A stretch of DNA of 6,948 bases, from contig DATJZG010000172.1 in assembly GCA_035499295.1 (NCBI GenBank), positions 1-6,948 on the forward strand. Direction: 5' to 3'. The notes beneath the pieces are model-generated. The model did not search any database and was not told the DNA's origin. It worked only from the letters and a program-made list of their open reading frames with translations. The position numbers were made by a program, and so were the translations under genes. Positions 1 through 6,534 of this stretch are shown here, piece after piece. This DNA is from DATJZG01 sp035499295. Its GTDB lineage: Bacteria > Myxococcota > Myxococcia > Myxococcales > Anaeromyxobacteraceae. How positions within the stretch are numbered: position 1 is the stretch's first letter; each line of letters opens with the position of its first letter.

Positions 1-363
1 CCTGCACGACTGCTTTCGCAACAGCCGGGCCAGAAACGGCGAGAGCCGCCCCACCCAGAAAGCCCCTGCCAGGACCTACCGTTAGCCTTCTAGTGGCCTC
101 GCGGACACACGAGTGCAGAGAATCACAGCGGTGAGTTCCCCCACGGGCTCGCCGCCCCACAGCTCACCCAACCCTCCGGAATCCCAGACGGAACCCACTC
201 CCCACCCCTCCTGTCGCGTTTCTCTCCGTCCTGTCGAGTTTCTCTACGCCTGCGGGCGGCGTCGAGGGGCGCCGCGACCGCCGATCTCGACTCGGCGGAT
301 GAAGGCGGCTGGACGGGACCGCAGTTAAGTGAGCGCTCCCACACCTCGAGCACGGGGGGTCAC
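1..363. other. Gene-poor left edge upstream of the acyl-CoA-binding protein gene
   Basis: No convincing complete gene is visible. The first 120 bases are about 65% GC. In the frame starting at base 2, an open stretch ends with TAG at 83-85, and most of its third codon positions are G or C, so it could be the tail of a gene entering from the left. The same position bias also fits a - strand reading that is open from about base 75 down to base 1, so the direction cannot be decided. Further right are a tandem 20-bp repeat (211-250), a 6-bp inverted repeat GCGGCG/CGCCGC (256-261 and 270-275), a 7-bp inverted repeat CCGCCGA/TCGGCGG (278-284 and 292-298) and the palindrome GAGCGCTC (331-338). Neither hairpin is followed by a T run. 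The promoter of the next gene probably lies here, but no clear -35/-10 pair can be named. Confidence 0.5.
211..250. repeat. Tandem imperfect 20-bp direct repeat
   Basis: Two adjacent 20-base units, CTGTCGCGTTTCTCTCCGTC (211-230) and CTGTCGAGTTTCTCTACGCC (231-250), match at 17 of 20 positions. They lie about 115 bp upstream of the acyl-CoA-binding protein gene, outside any supported coding region. A spacing of exactly two helical turns would suit a tandem regulator-binding site, but that is inference, and a short chance duplication is equally possible. Confidence 0.5.
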
Positions 364-627
364 ATGAGCGACATGGACGATTTCGTCAGGGCTCAGGAGC
401 GGCTGAAGGGGCTCTCGCGCCGGCCTTCGAACGATCAGCTCCTCGCGGTGTACGGGCTCTACAAGCAGGCCACCGAGGGGGACGTCCGCGGGTCCCGCCC
501 CGGGATGCTCGACCCGAAGGGGCGCGCCAAGTTCGACGCCTGGACGTCGCGAAAGGGAATGGCGCAGGGGGAGGCGAGGGCGCGCTACGTGGCCCTGGTC
601 GAGGAGCTCGCGAAGTCCCTCGGCTGA
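364..627 (+). CDS. Acyl-CoA-binding protein (ACBP family)
   Basis: This small cytosolic four-helix protein is expected to bind medium- and long-chain acyl-CoA esters and act as a carrier or buffer between acyl-CoA synthesis, beta-oxidation and lipid synthesis. Its 87 residues match the usual 86-90 of stand-alone ACBPs. The core signature is intact: YGLYKQATEGD at residues 30-40, RPGMLDPKGRAKFDAW at 45-60, KGM at 64-66 and YVALVEEL at 75-82. Residues equivalent to the ligand-contacting Tyr28, Tyr31, Lys32, Lys54 and Tyr73 of bovine ACBP are present here as Y30, Y33, K34, K56 and Y75. The ATG at 364 gives the full-length family N-terminus and is preceded by a G-rich stretch (354-359) that can serve as a weak ribosome site. 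It appears monocistronic: 236 bp separate it from the next gene. A 7-bp inverted repeat CCCTCGG/CCGAGGG (617-623 and 645-651) brackets the stop codon and could act as a weak terminator. ACBPs are common in eukaryotes and patchy in bacteria. Confidence 0.95.
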   Translation: MSDMDDFVRAQERLKGLSRRPSNDQLLAVYGLYKQATEGDVRGSRPGMLDPKGRAKFDAWTSRKGMAQGEARARYVALVEELAKSLG

Positions 628-790
628 CCCGATGGGGTCCCACCCCGAGGGCGAAGAGCCGGGGCGCCGCCCGACGCCACCGCGGACCGTCGCCAACGCT
701 CCGCGTCACAGCACCCTGAGTCGCAGGAGGTGCGCGCGCACGCCCCAAGTCGGCCTGGCCGCCCGGGAGCCTCCCACCTTATTCGTAGGA

Positions 791-834
791 ACCGTCTCGC
801 CGCGGAGTGGATTCCGCGGCGCTCCACTCACGGT
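791..834 (+). promoter_or_regulatory. Leader with two competing inverted repeats upstream of the hydrolase gene
   Basis: Within the 236-bp spacer 628-863, which holds no gene, a perfect 9-bp inverted repeat CGCCGCGGA/TCCGCGGCG (798-806 and 813-821) encloses the 6-base loop GTGGAT. A second perfect 7-bp repeat GAGTGGA/TCCACTC (805-811 and 823-829) uses two bases of the first stem plus most of its loop, so the two hairpins exclude each other. An outer ACCGT/ACGGT pair (791-795 and 830-834) can frame either one. No T run follows, so an ordinary terminator is unlikely. The element ends 17 bases before the AGGAGG of the hydrolase gene. It could be an operator at DNA level or a structured mRNA leader; its function is inferred only. 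Confidence 0.4.
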
Positions 835-851
835 CGGCAACCCACTTTCCC

Positions 852-857
852 AGGAGG
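852..857 (+). promoter_or_regulatory. Ribosome binding site AGGAGG of the hydrolase gene
   Basis: A perfect AGGAGG lies six bases upstream of the ATG at 864. This decides the start in favour of 864 over the in-frame ATG at 807, which would place charged residues ahead of the signal peptide and would begin inside the inverted repeats. Confidence 0.85.
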
Positions 858-863
858 CGGTCC

Positions 864-2342
864 ATGAAGGCGCGCACACGTGCGGCACCCTTTCTTCGTG
901 TCACCCTCGCGGTGACGGCTCTCGCCGCGGCGGGCGTCGGCCGCGCCGGCGGCCGCTGCGATGCTCTCTTGGCGCAGCTCGGCAACGACCTCGCCGACGC
1001 GGTCTGCTTCGAGAGCCCCGATCTCACCACCAACAACACCAGCACCACCCCGCCGAACAACTCCCTGCCGGGCTTGCCGGCCTTCGCCTTCACGCCCATC
1101 ACCGACCGGGGCGTGATCGCGCCCGCCACCACCGCGGAGCGCACCCCCATCACCAAGGCGGTGCCCGGCATCCAGCTCGAGGCGCGGATCGCGAACGACC
1201 CGACCGGCGAGGGGCGGTTCCTCGTCCGGCTCCCCGACGACTGGAACGGCCGCCTGGTGGTGGCGGGGGCGTCCGGTACCCGCAGCGAGTTCAACGGGGA
1301 CTACGCCTGGAGCGACTACGTGGTGCAGAAGGGCTACGCCTACGCCTCTCAGAACAAGGGGGTCCTGAACCTGCAGCTCACCACCTCGTCGGATCCCTTG
1401 GGCTGCCGCCTCAACCCCTCCTCCACCGTCTACGTCCACTTCTATGACAACGACCCGGACCAGCCCTTCACCCGCTGGGCCCACTTCATGGCCGAGGGCG
1501 CCAAGCTGGCGCAGCGCGCCCTCGCGGTCCGCTATGGACAGTTCGCTCGCCACACCTACGCGGTCGGCACCTCCAACGGCGGCTACCAGGTTCGCCGCGC
1601 GGTGGAGTCCTATCCCCAGCTCTTCGACGGCGGCGTCGACTGGGAGGGCACCTTCGTCTCGGAGAGCGCCCCGAACCTCCTCACCGACCTCCCGCCCGCG
1701 GTGCTGAACTTCCCCGACTACGTCAGCTCGGGCTTCAGCTCCACGAGCACGGCGGCGAAGAACATCGAGGCCGCCGGCTACCCGCCCGACCTGGTCTCCG
1801 GGACCACCTCGCTGTGGGGCCTCTACTCGAGCTCCTTCTGGGAGGTGACGCTGTGCCAGTGGCAGAAGAGGCTCGACCCGACCTACGACACCTACGGCTC
1901 GGGCACCGGGACCTACAACTACGTGGCCCGGCTCTCGGTCTCGGACGTGGGCGAGAACCTCGCCGCCTTCGCCACCACCGGGCGCATCCAGCGCCCGCTC
2001 ATCACCGTGGCGGGGACGATGGACGCCCTCCTTCCCATCGACCACAACGCCCGCGCCTACGCGCGGCGGGTGCACGCGCACCGCGCCAGGGGCTGGCACG
2101 AGGGCCACACCCCGGCCTACCGGCTCTACGAGGTCCAGAACGGCAACCACATCGAGAGCTACCAGGCCGTCTTCCCCCAGCTCGAGCTCATCGAGCCCCA
2201 CGCCCAGCAGGCCTTCGACCTGCTCGTCGACCACGTCGAGCACGGCGCCACCCTCCCGCCCGACCAGTGCATCCCGCGCGGCGGCTCCATCGACGCCTCC
2301 CCGGCACAGCCGGGCCACTGCGCCTCGCTCCTCGCGCCCTGA
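864..2342 (+). CDS. Exported alpha/beta-hydrolase related to 3-hydroxybutyrate-oligomer hydrolase / tannase-like esterases
   Basis: This is a secreted or periplasmic serine esterase of 492 residues. Residues 1 to about 29 form a signal peptide with a basic start (MKARTR) and an Ala/Val/Leu-rich core; no lipobox is seen. The nucleophile elbow is GTSNGG at 235-240 with Ser237. Asp387 in GTMDALLPIDH and His429 in NGNHIES complete a plausible Ser-Asp-His triad. The C-terminal pattern DALLP-(I/V)-xH, YEV-NG-H and LPP...PRGG resembles, from memory, the 3-hydroxybutyrate-oligomer hydrolases of PHB-degrading bacteria (Pfam PF10605), but those are near 690 residues. The hydrolase is therefore a shorter, divergent relative, and its substrate (hydroxyalkanoate oligomer or another ester) is not settled. 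The cysteines that flank Ser and His in true tannases/feruloyl esterases (CS-D-HC motif) are absent: the residues are Thr236 and Ile430. Six cysteines (C32, C48, C181, C331, C469, C486) could form disulfides, in keeping with export. Residues 55-66 are a Thr/Asn-rich linker. The gene is followed by a strong hairpin and looks monocistronic. Confidence 0.8.
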   Translation: MKARTRAAPFLRVTLAVTALAAAGVGRAGGRCDALLAQLGNDLADAVCFESPDLTTNNTSTTPPNNSLPGLPAFAFTPITDRGVIAPATTAERTPITKAVPGIQLEARIANDPTGEGRFLVRLPDDWNGRLVVAGASGTRSEFNGDYAWSDYVVQKGYAYASQNKGVLNLQLTTSSDPLGCRLNPSSTVYVHFYDNDPDQPFTRWAHFMAEGAKLAQRALAVRYGQFARHTYAVGTSNGGYQVRRAVESYPQLFDGGVDWEGTFVSESAPNLLTDLPPAVLNFPDYVSSGFSSTSTAAKNIEAAGYPPDLVSGTTSLWGLYSSSFWEVTLCQWQKRLDPTYDTYGSGTGTYNYVARLSVSDVGENLAAFATTGRIQRPLITVAGTMDALLPIDHNARAYARRVHAHRARGWHEGHTPAYRLYEVQNGNHIESYQAVFPQLELIEPHAQQAFDLLVDHVEHGATLPPDQCIPRGGSIDASPAQPGHCASLLAP

Positions 2343-2353
2343 GGCCGGCTCGC

Positions 2354-2383
2354 GGCTCCGCCGCCCCCCGCGGCGGCGGAGCC
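2354..2383 (+). terminator. Strong GC hairpin after the hydrolase gene, probable terminator
   Basis: A perfect 12-bp inverted repeat GGCTCCGCCGCC/GGCGGCGGAGCC (2354-2365 and 2372-2383) with a 6-base loop starts 11 bases after the TGA of the hydrolase gene. No T run follows, so efficient intrinsic termination is not certain; a mRNA-stabilising or Rho-assisted role is also possible. It separates the hydrolase gene from fdhD. Confidence 0.65.
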
Positions 2384-2441
2384 ACGGCGGCCGGTGCCAA
2401 AAAGCTGGGCGAAGGGGGGCCCGACCGCCTATCGTGCCCTC

Positions 2442-3347
2442 ATGGCCCAGGCTCCGGAGGCGGAGGGCATCGCTCGCCGCGAGGTGATCCGGATGAGCGG
2501 GTCGGGCGAGGCCTCCGCCCGCACCGACCTGGTGGCGGTGGAGGAACCCCTCGAGATCCGGGTGGACGGCGAGACGGTCGCCGTCACCATGCGCACTCCG
2601 GGCCAGGACGGCGACCTGGCGCTCGGCTTCCTCTTCGCCGAGGGCATCATCGGCGGCCCCGACGACGTCGGCAGCGCGGCCCACTGCGGCCACCTGGGGG
2701 AGGAGGGCTACGGCAACGTCATCGACGTCCGCTCCGCGGGGGGGCACCGCATCGACCCGGAGCGCGTCCTCGACAGCGTGCGCTGGTCCGCCACCACCTC
2801 CTCCTGCGGGGTGTGCGGCCGCCGCAGCATCGACGGCCTGCTCGCCCGCTGTACCCCGCTCCCCCGGGAAGGTTCCCTGCGGGCGGAGGAGATCGTCCGC
2901 GCCCTGGAGCACCTCTCCACCGCCCAGCCCATCTTCGCGCGCACCGGGGGACTCCACGCCTCGGCGCTCTACGCGGCGGGAGGGAAGGTGGTCGCGTCGG
3001 CGGAGGACGTGGGACGCCACAACGCCGTGGACAAGGCGGTTGGCTCGCTCCTGCGCCAGCGGTTGCTGGGGGTGAGCCGGCCGGCCGGCGAGCCGCCGCT
3101 TCTCCTGGCGGTGAGCGGGCGGGCGAGCTTCGAGATCGTGCAGAAGGCGGCGGCGGCGCGGATCCCGGTGGTGGCGAGCGTCTCGGCGCCGAGCTCGCTC
3201 GCCGTCGACCTCGCCTCGCGGGCGGGCGTGACGCTCGCCGGCTTCGTGCGCGGGGATCGCTTCAACGTCTACGCCAACCCCTGGCGGCTCGAGGCGAGCG
3301 GCGCCCACCCCGCGGTCGCTCCCGCCGGAAGGGCGGGCGGCTCCTGA
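2442..3347 (+). CDS. fdhD: Sulfurtransferase FdhD, formate dehydrogenase maturation factor
   Basis: FdhD passes sulfur from a cysteine desulfurase (IscS in E. coli) to the bis-MGD molybdenum/tungsten cofactor before it is inserted into formate dehydrogenase, and acts in the cytosol. From the ATG at 2442 the protein is 301 residues. Family landmarks in order are EEPLEIRVDGE at 34-44, the cofactor-grip region GDLALGFLFAEGII at 57-70, the catalytic cysteine loop SSCGVCG at 120-126 with Cys122 and Cys125, TGGLHASALY at 168-177, EDVGRHNAVDKAVG at 188-201, SGRASFEIVQKA at 225-236, and GFVRGDRFNVYANP at 267-280. All key motifs are intact. The start is uncertain: no good ribosome site sits at the usual distance from ATG 2442, and an in-frame GTG at 2394 would add 16 residues without family resemblance. 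A TATCGT at 2430-2435, six bases before the ATG, would even allow a leaderless transcript. No formate dehydrogenase gene lies in this window, so its client must be encoded elsewhere. Confidence 0.95.
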   Translation: MAQAPEAEGIARREVIRMSGSGEASARTDLVAVEEPLEIRVDGETVAVTMRTPGQDGDLALGFLFAEGIIGGPDDVGSAAHCGHLGEEGYGNVIDVRSAGGHRIDPERVLDSVRWSATTSSCGVCGRRSIDGLLARCTPLPREGSLRAEEIVRALEHLSTAQPIFARTGGLHASALYAAGGKVVASAEDVGRHNAVDKAVGSLLRQRLLGVSRPAGEPPLLLAVSGRASFEIVQKAAAARIPVVASVSAPSSLAVDLASRAGVTLAGFVRGDRFNVYANPWRLEASGAHPAVAPAGRAGGS

Positions 3348-3415
3348 GCGGCGGACGAGCGCCCCCGCGGCCCCCCGGCGATCGGTGCGCCCTTCCTTCG
3401 CGGCACGATATCTGG

Positions 3416-3446
3416 TGGAATCGCGTCCGTTCGCGCTCCAGGGGGG
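3416..3446 (+). promoter_or_regulatory. Small leader hairpin abutting the ribosome site of the lipoprotein gene
   Basis: Between fdhD and the lipoprotein gene (107 bp) the bases TGGA (3416-3419) and TCCA (3437-3440) pair, with an inner CGCG (3422-3425) pairing with CGCG (3432-3435) around a 6-base loop. The purine-rich AGGGGGG (3440-3446), eight bases from the ATG at 3455, is the likely ribosome site and shares its first base with the hairpin. The rest of the spacer shows nothing I can name; a regulatory role is inference. Confidence 0.3.
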
Positions 3447-3454
3447 AAACGAGG

Positions 3455-4048
3455 ATGTGCCCGGGTCTGAGGACGTTGGCCGGCGCCGGGCTCGCGGCAC
3501 TCGCGGGCTGCGCCACCCCGTCGGCGGTCGAGATGACGCCGCCGGTGAACCCGTCCCCGGCGGTGGTGGGCGCCGTCGCCTTCGCCGCCCAGGGAAGCGG
3601 CACCACCGTCGGATACGGCACCTGGGGGGTGAGCGGACCCGGGGTGGAGCTCGGCTACGCCGGGCACGGCCAGTGGGCCGGCCGCATCGACGGGACCGAC
3701 GTCCGCATCTCCACCTCGTGGGGAAGGATCCAGGGGCCGGGGATCGACCTCGCCGTCTACCGGAGCGGGAAGGAGCTGCTCGTCCGCGGCGATTGGGGCG
3801 GCCGGAACGTCGACATCACCGTGGGGCGCGACCGGCTCACCGGCTCGCCCGACGGCGGCTCCTGCTCCTTCCACTTCGCCGCCACCGTGCCGGGCGAGCT
3901 CGCCGGGGTGCTCGGCTGCCTCGCCGCCCCGGGGGGCCATCCCTCGGCGAGCACCGGGACGCTCAAGCTGCAGGGGGAGGCGATCCTGGTGCCGGACGTG
4001 CTCATGCCCCAGTTCGTGCTCGCGCTCCTGACGGCGCTCCCGCACTGA
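3455..4048 (+). CDS. Hypothetical lipoprotein with an internal WG-GPG-beta repeat
   Basis: I do not recognise a family. The 197-residue product begins with a short lipoprotein signal: a hydrophobic stretch (residues 8-18) leads to the lipobox LAGC with Cys19 as the lipidated residue, so it should be anchored to a membrane. The next residue is Ala, not Asp, which in enteric bacteria favours the outer membrane. A Pro/Ser-rich linker follows (about 20-36). The body looks beta-rich and carries two copies of the pattern W-G-x(2-3)-G-P-G-[VI]-[ED]-L-x(1-2)-Y, starting at Trp57 and Trp89, 32 residues apart. Each copy is followed by a strand-like segment (TDVRIS; NVDITV). Cys137 and Cys155 could form a disulfide. 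The C-terminal tail (about 176-195) is hydrophobic but contains proline and aspartate, so it is a weak membrane-helix candidate. The start gives a textbook lipobox position and a usable ribosome site. The lytic transglycosylase gene starts 37 bp downstream on the same strand, suggesting co-transcription and an envelope role; no function can be assigned. Confidence 0.8.
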   Translation: MCPGLRTLAGAGLAALAGCATPSAVEMTPPVNPSPAVVGAVAFAAQGSGTTVGYGTWGVSGPGVELGYAGHGQWAGRIDGTDVRISTSWGRIQGPGIDLAVYRSGKELLVRGDWGGRNVDITVGRDRLTGSPDGGSCSFHFAATVPGELAGVLGCLAAPGGHPSASTGTLKLQGEAILVPDVLMPQFVLALLTALPH

Positions 4049-4085
4049 GGATCCGAGGGGGCCGAAGCGGCGCCCGCCAACCTCC

Positions 4086-5567
4086 ATGCCCGCCGCCCGC
4101 CTCGCCGCCCTCGCCGCCATCCTCGCCGCCACCCCGCCAGGGCCGGGGACGTCTCCCGCGGCGACGGCTCCGCCCGCGCCGGGCGACGCCCCGGCCGCGG
4201 TCCCGCTCGACGACGGGACGTCGCTCCTCTCCCGCACCCTCGAGCCCTTCCACGGGGACCTGCCGGAGATCTGGCGCCGCGCCCAACTGCGGGTGCTCGT
4301 GCCCTACAGCCACACGGAGTTCTACGTCTCGCGGGGTAAGCCGGGCGGGTACGACTACGAGATGGCGCTCCGCTTCCAGGAGTGGCTGAACCAGCGCCGG
4401 CCGCGAGAGGCCGCCACGCTCTCCATCATCTTCGCGCCGACGCCCGTCGAGGAGCTCCTCCCCGACCTCCTCGCCGGCAAGGGGGACATCGCCGCCGGCC
4501 TGCTCACGGTGACGCCGGAGCGGCAGCGGGAGGTGGCCTTCGCGCGCCCCCACATCACCAAGGTCGACCAGGTGATCGTCCGGCACAGGGACGCCGAGCC
4601 CCTCCAGTCGCCGGACGAGCTCTCTGGCCGCGCCGTCCACGTCCTCGCCGGCTCGAGCCAGGCCGAGCACCTGCGGGCGCTCAGCGACCGGCTGGTGGCG
4701 CGCGGCCGCGCGCCGGTGCGGGTGGTGGAGCTCCCCTCCCCCGCCTCGCGCGAGGACCTGCTGCACATGCTCGACGCCGGTACGTTCTCCTACGCGGCGA
4801 TGGACCGCTTCCTCGCCGAGGCCTGGAGCCAGGTGTTCACCGAGGTGAAGGTGGAGGAGGCGGTGAAGATCGCCACCGACGGCCAGATCGCCTGGGCCCT
4901 CCGGCCGGGCAACCCGGCGCTGCTCGCGGCCGTGAACGGCTTCGTCTCCCAGCGCTCCAAGGAGGCGCAGGCCACCTCGGCAGTGATCTTCCGCCGCTAC
5001 TACCAGAGCGGGAAGCGGCTCCTCAACGCGGTCGGGCCGAGCCAGCTCGAGCAGCTCCGCGACCTCGCCACCCTCTTCCGCGAGGCCGGGGATCGCTACG
5101 GGTTCGACTGGCTCCTGCTCGGGGCTCAGGCGCTGCAGGAGTCCCAGTTCGACCGGAAGGCCCGCAACCCGAGTGGCGCCGTGGGGCTCATGCAGGTGCT
5201 CCCCCGCACCGGCGAGCAGATGGGGTACCCGGACGTCGAGTCGCCGCGCTCCAACGTGCTCGCCGGCGCCGCCTACATGAACTACCTGCGCCAGACCTTC
5301 TTCGAGGACGCCGCGCTCGACCCGGCCGAGCGCATCTACTTCTCGCTCGCCGCCTACAACGCCGGTCCGCACCTCATCCGCGACCTGCGGAGCCGCGCCA
5401 AGCGCATGGGGCTCGACCCCGGGAGGTGGTTCGGGCAGGTGGAGGTCGTCGCCCAGCACGTCATCGGCGACGAGACGGTCGAGTACGTCGCCAACATCAA
5501 CCGCTACTACCTCGCCTACCGCCTGAGCAGCGAGGTGATCCTCCCCGTCCCCGGCGCCGGGAAGTAG
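4086..5567 (+). CDS. mltF: MltF-type lytic murein transglycosylase (substrate-binding-like domain plus SLT domain)
   Basis: The enzyme cleaves the MurNAc-GlcNAc bond of peptidoglycan with formation of 1,6-anhydro-muropeptides. The 493-residue protein has a short Ala/Leu-rich N-terminus (residues 4-16) that may be a signal peptide or anchor, then a Pro/Ala linker (17-40). Next is a solute-binding-protein-like domain (SBP_bac_3 type, about 66-305, with LRVLVPYS, DLLAGKGDIAAGLL and a central YAAMD). Last comes a C-terminal SLT lysozyme-like domain (about 330-480). In the SLT domain the catalytic glutamate is Glu352 in ALQESQFD, followed by the GAVGLMQV motif (364-371) and AAYNAGP (422-428). Domain order and length match E. 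coli MltF, whose N-terminal domain is thought to modulate activity. No lipobox is present. The ATG at 4086 is the only reasonable start but has no good ribosome site; the nearest purine run, GAGGGGG at 4055-4061, is about 24 bases away, so coupling to the upstream lipoprotein gene is possible. The symbol rests on architecture, not proven orthology. Confidence 0.92.
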   Translation: MPAARLAALAAILAATPPGPGTSPAATAPPAPGDAPAAVPLDDGTSLLSRTLEPFHGDLPEIWRRAQLRVLVPYSHTEFYVSRGKPGGYDYEMALRFQEWLNQRRPREAATLSIIFAPTPVEELLPDLLAGKGDIAAGLLTVTPERQREVAFARPHITKVDQVIVRHRDAEPLQSPDELSGRAVHVLAGSSQAEHLRALSDRLVARGRAPVRVVELPSPASREDLLHMLDAGTFSYAAMDRFLAEAWSQVFTEVKVEEAVKIATDGQIAWALRPGNPALLAAVNGFVSQRSKEAQATSAVIFRRYYQSGKRLLNAVGPSQLEQLRDLATLFREAGDRYGFDWLLLGAQALQESQFDRKARNPSGAVGLMQVLPRTGEQMGYPDVESPRSNVLAGAAYMNYLRQTFFEDAALDPAERIYFSLAAYNAGPHLIRDLRSRAKRMGLDPGRWFGQVEVVAQHVIGDETVEYVANINRYYLAYRLSSEVILPVPGAGK

Positions 5568-5586
5568 CCCCCGCGGCGGAGGACCA

Positions 5587-6534
5587 CTAGGCGTTCCCGG
5601 GCGTCCCACGCCGGGCGGGCGCGGCCGCGCGCCTCGCTGCCGTGCGCTCGACGAGGAAGTCGAGGAAGACGCGAACCTTCGGCACGAGCCCGTGCCGCGT
5701 CGGGAACACGGCGCGCACCTCGACCTCGGGGCCGTCCCAGCCCGGCAACACCGGCACGAGCTCCCGCGCCGCTACCCGCCGGACCGCGGACCAGTGAGCG
5801 GCGAGGAGGACGCCCGCTCCGGCCAGGGCCGCCGCCTCGAGCGGGGTGCTGTCGTTGCACACCAGGACCGGGGCGAGGGGAACGGCCACGCTGCGTCCCG
5901 CCCGCCGCAGCGTCCACTCGAAGCGAGCGGGTGCGCCTCCCCCCGCGTAGAGGAGGGCGTCGTGGCCCTCGAGGTCGGCGGGCGACCGGGGGGTGCCGCG
6001 GCGCCGGAGGTAGGCGGGGCTCGCGAAGAGGCCGGTCCGGGTCGCGCCCACCCGCCGCGCCGAGTGGGTCGAGTCGGCGAGCGGCCAGGGGGAGAGGGCC
6101 ACGTCGGCGCCCTTCGCCACCAGGTCCTCGGGCTCGTTGCGGAGCGTGAGCCAGAAGCGGACATCGGGATAGCGCGCCAGGAACTCGGGGAGGGAAGGCA
6201 AGAGGACCTCGCGGGCGAGGGTGTAGGGGCAGGTGACGCGCAGGGTGCCGCGGGGCCGGTCGCTGAACTTCCCCACCGCCGCCTCGGCCTCGGCGACCTC
6301 CTCCTCGATCCGGGCGCACCGCTCCTGGAAGAGGGCGCCCACCTCGGTGAGGGAGACCCGGCGGGTCGTGCGCTGCAGGAGGCGGACGCCGAGGCGATCC
6401 TCCAGCGCTCGGACCTTCCGGCTCACCGTGGCCTTGGGGACGTGGAGGGCGCGGGCGGCGCCCACGAAGCTCCGCCGCGCCGCCACCGCCGCGAAGACCC
6501 GCATCTCGCCCAGGTCGAGGATTGTCTCGTTCAT
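5587..6534 (-). CDS. LysR-family transcriptional regulator
   Basis: This 315-residue DNA-binding regulator has the standard two-domain layout. Residues 9-68 are the winged helix-turn-helix, with MRVFAAVAARRSFVGAARAL, then the recognition-helix region PKATVSRKVRALEDRLGVRLLQRTTRRVSLTEVG read across 33-66. A coiled linker helix rich in Glu/Ala follows (about 68-90). Residues 97 to about 298 are the periplasmic-binding-protein-like effector domain. The HTH resembles the large CrgA/DsdC-like branch of single-gene LysR proteins (inference from motif wording); the effector cannot be predicted. The ATG at 6532-6534 gives the usual ten residues before the HTH. Its 3' end faces mltF with only 19 bp between the stop codons and no clear shared terminator. 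It is divergent from the CxxC protein gene at 6615, the classical layout for a LysR regulator and its target. The extreme C-terminus (299-313) is an Ala/Arg-rich tail beyond the domain. Confidence 0.95.
   Translation of the reverse strand: MNETILDLGEMRVFAAVAARRSFVGAARALHVPKATVSRKVRALEDRLGVRLLQRTTRRVSLTEVGALFQERCARIEEEVAEAEAAVGKFSDRPRGTLRVTCPYTLAREVLLPSLPEFLARYPDVRFWLTLRNEPEDLVAKGADVALSPWPLADSTHSARRVGATRTGLFASPAYLRRRGTPRSPADLEGHDALLYAGGGAPARFEWTLRRAGRSVAVPLAPVLVCNDSTPLEAAALAGAGVLLAAHWSAVRRVAARELVPVLPGWDGPEVEVRAVFPTRHGLVPKVRVFLDFLVERTAARRAAAPARRGTPGNA

Noticed and set aside
2..85. Tail of a gene entering from the left edge
   Set aside because: The frame is open with G/C-biased third positions and ends at TAG 83-85, but a - strand reading explains the same bias and 27 residues match nothing I know, so it is not listed as a CDS.
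807..863. Earlier ATG at 807 for the hydrolase gene
   Set aside because: It lies inside the inverted repeats and lacks a ribosome site. The perfect AGGAGG at 852-857 serves ATG 864, which starts a proper signal peptide.
1814..3454. Upstream part of a 744-codon + strand frame ending at 4048
   Set aside because: Only the part from ATG 3455 is real: it begins with a lipobox signal. The earlier part overlaps the hydrolase gene and fdhD in another frame and gives Arg/Pro/Gly-rich nonsense.
828..3500. Very long open frame on the - strand (890 codons) opposite the hydrolase gene and fdhD
   Set aside because: It is antisense to two well-supported genes, its product is a low-complexity Arg/Gly/Val/Glu mix with no family motif, and such long antisense frames are expected when third codon positions are almost all G or C.
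5550..5561. Perfect 12-bp palindrome CCCGGCGCCGGG at the end of mltF as a bidirectional terminator for the convergent genes
   Set aside because: It lies in the coding end of mltF, would leave no adequate loop, has no T run on either side, and such palindromes are common at this GC content.
4002..5609. 535-codon - strand frame opposite the transglycosylase gene
   Set aside because: It is a shadow of mltF, which has intact catalytic motifs; the antisense product has no recognisable domain.
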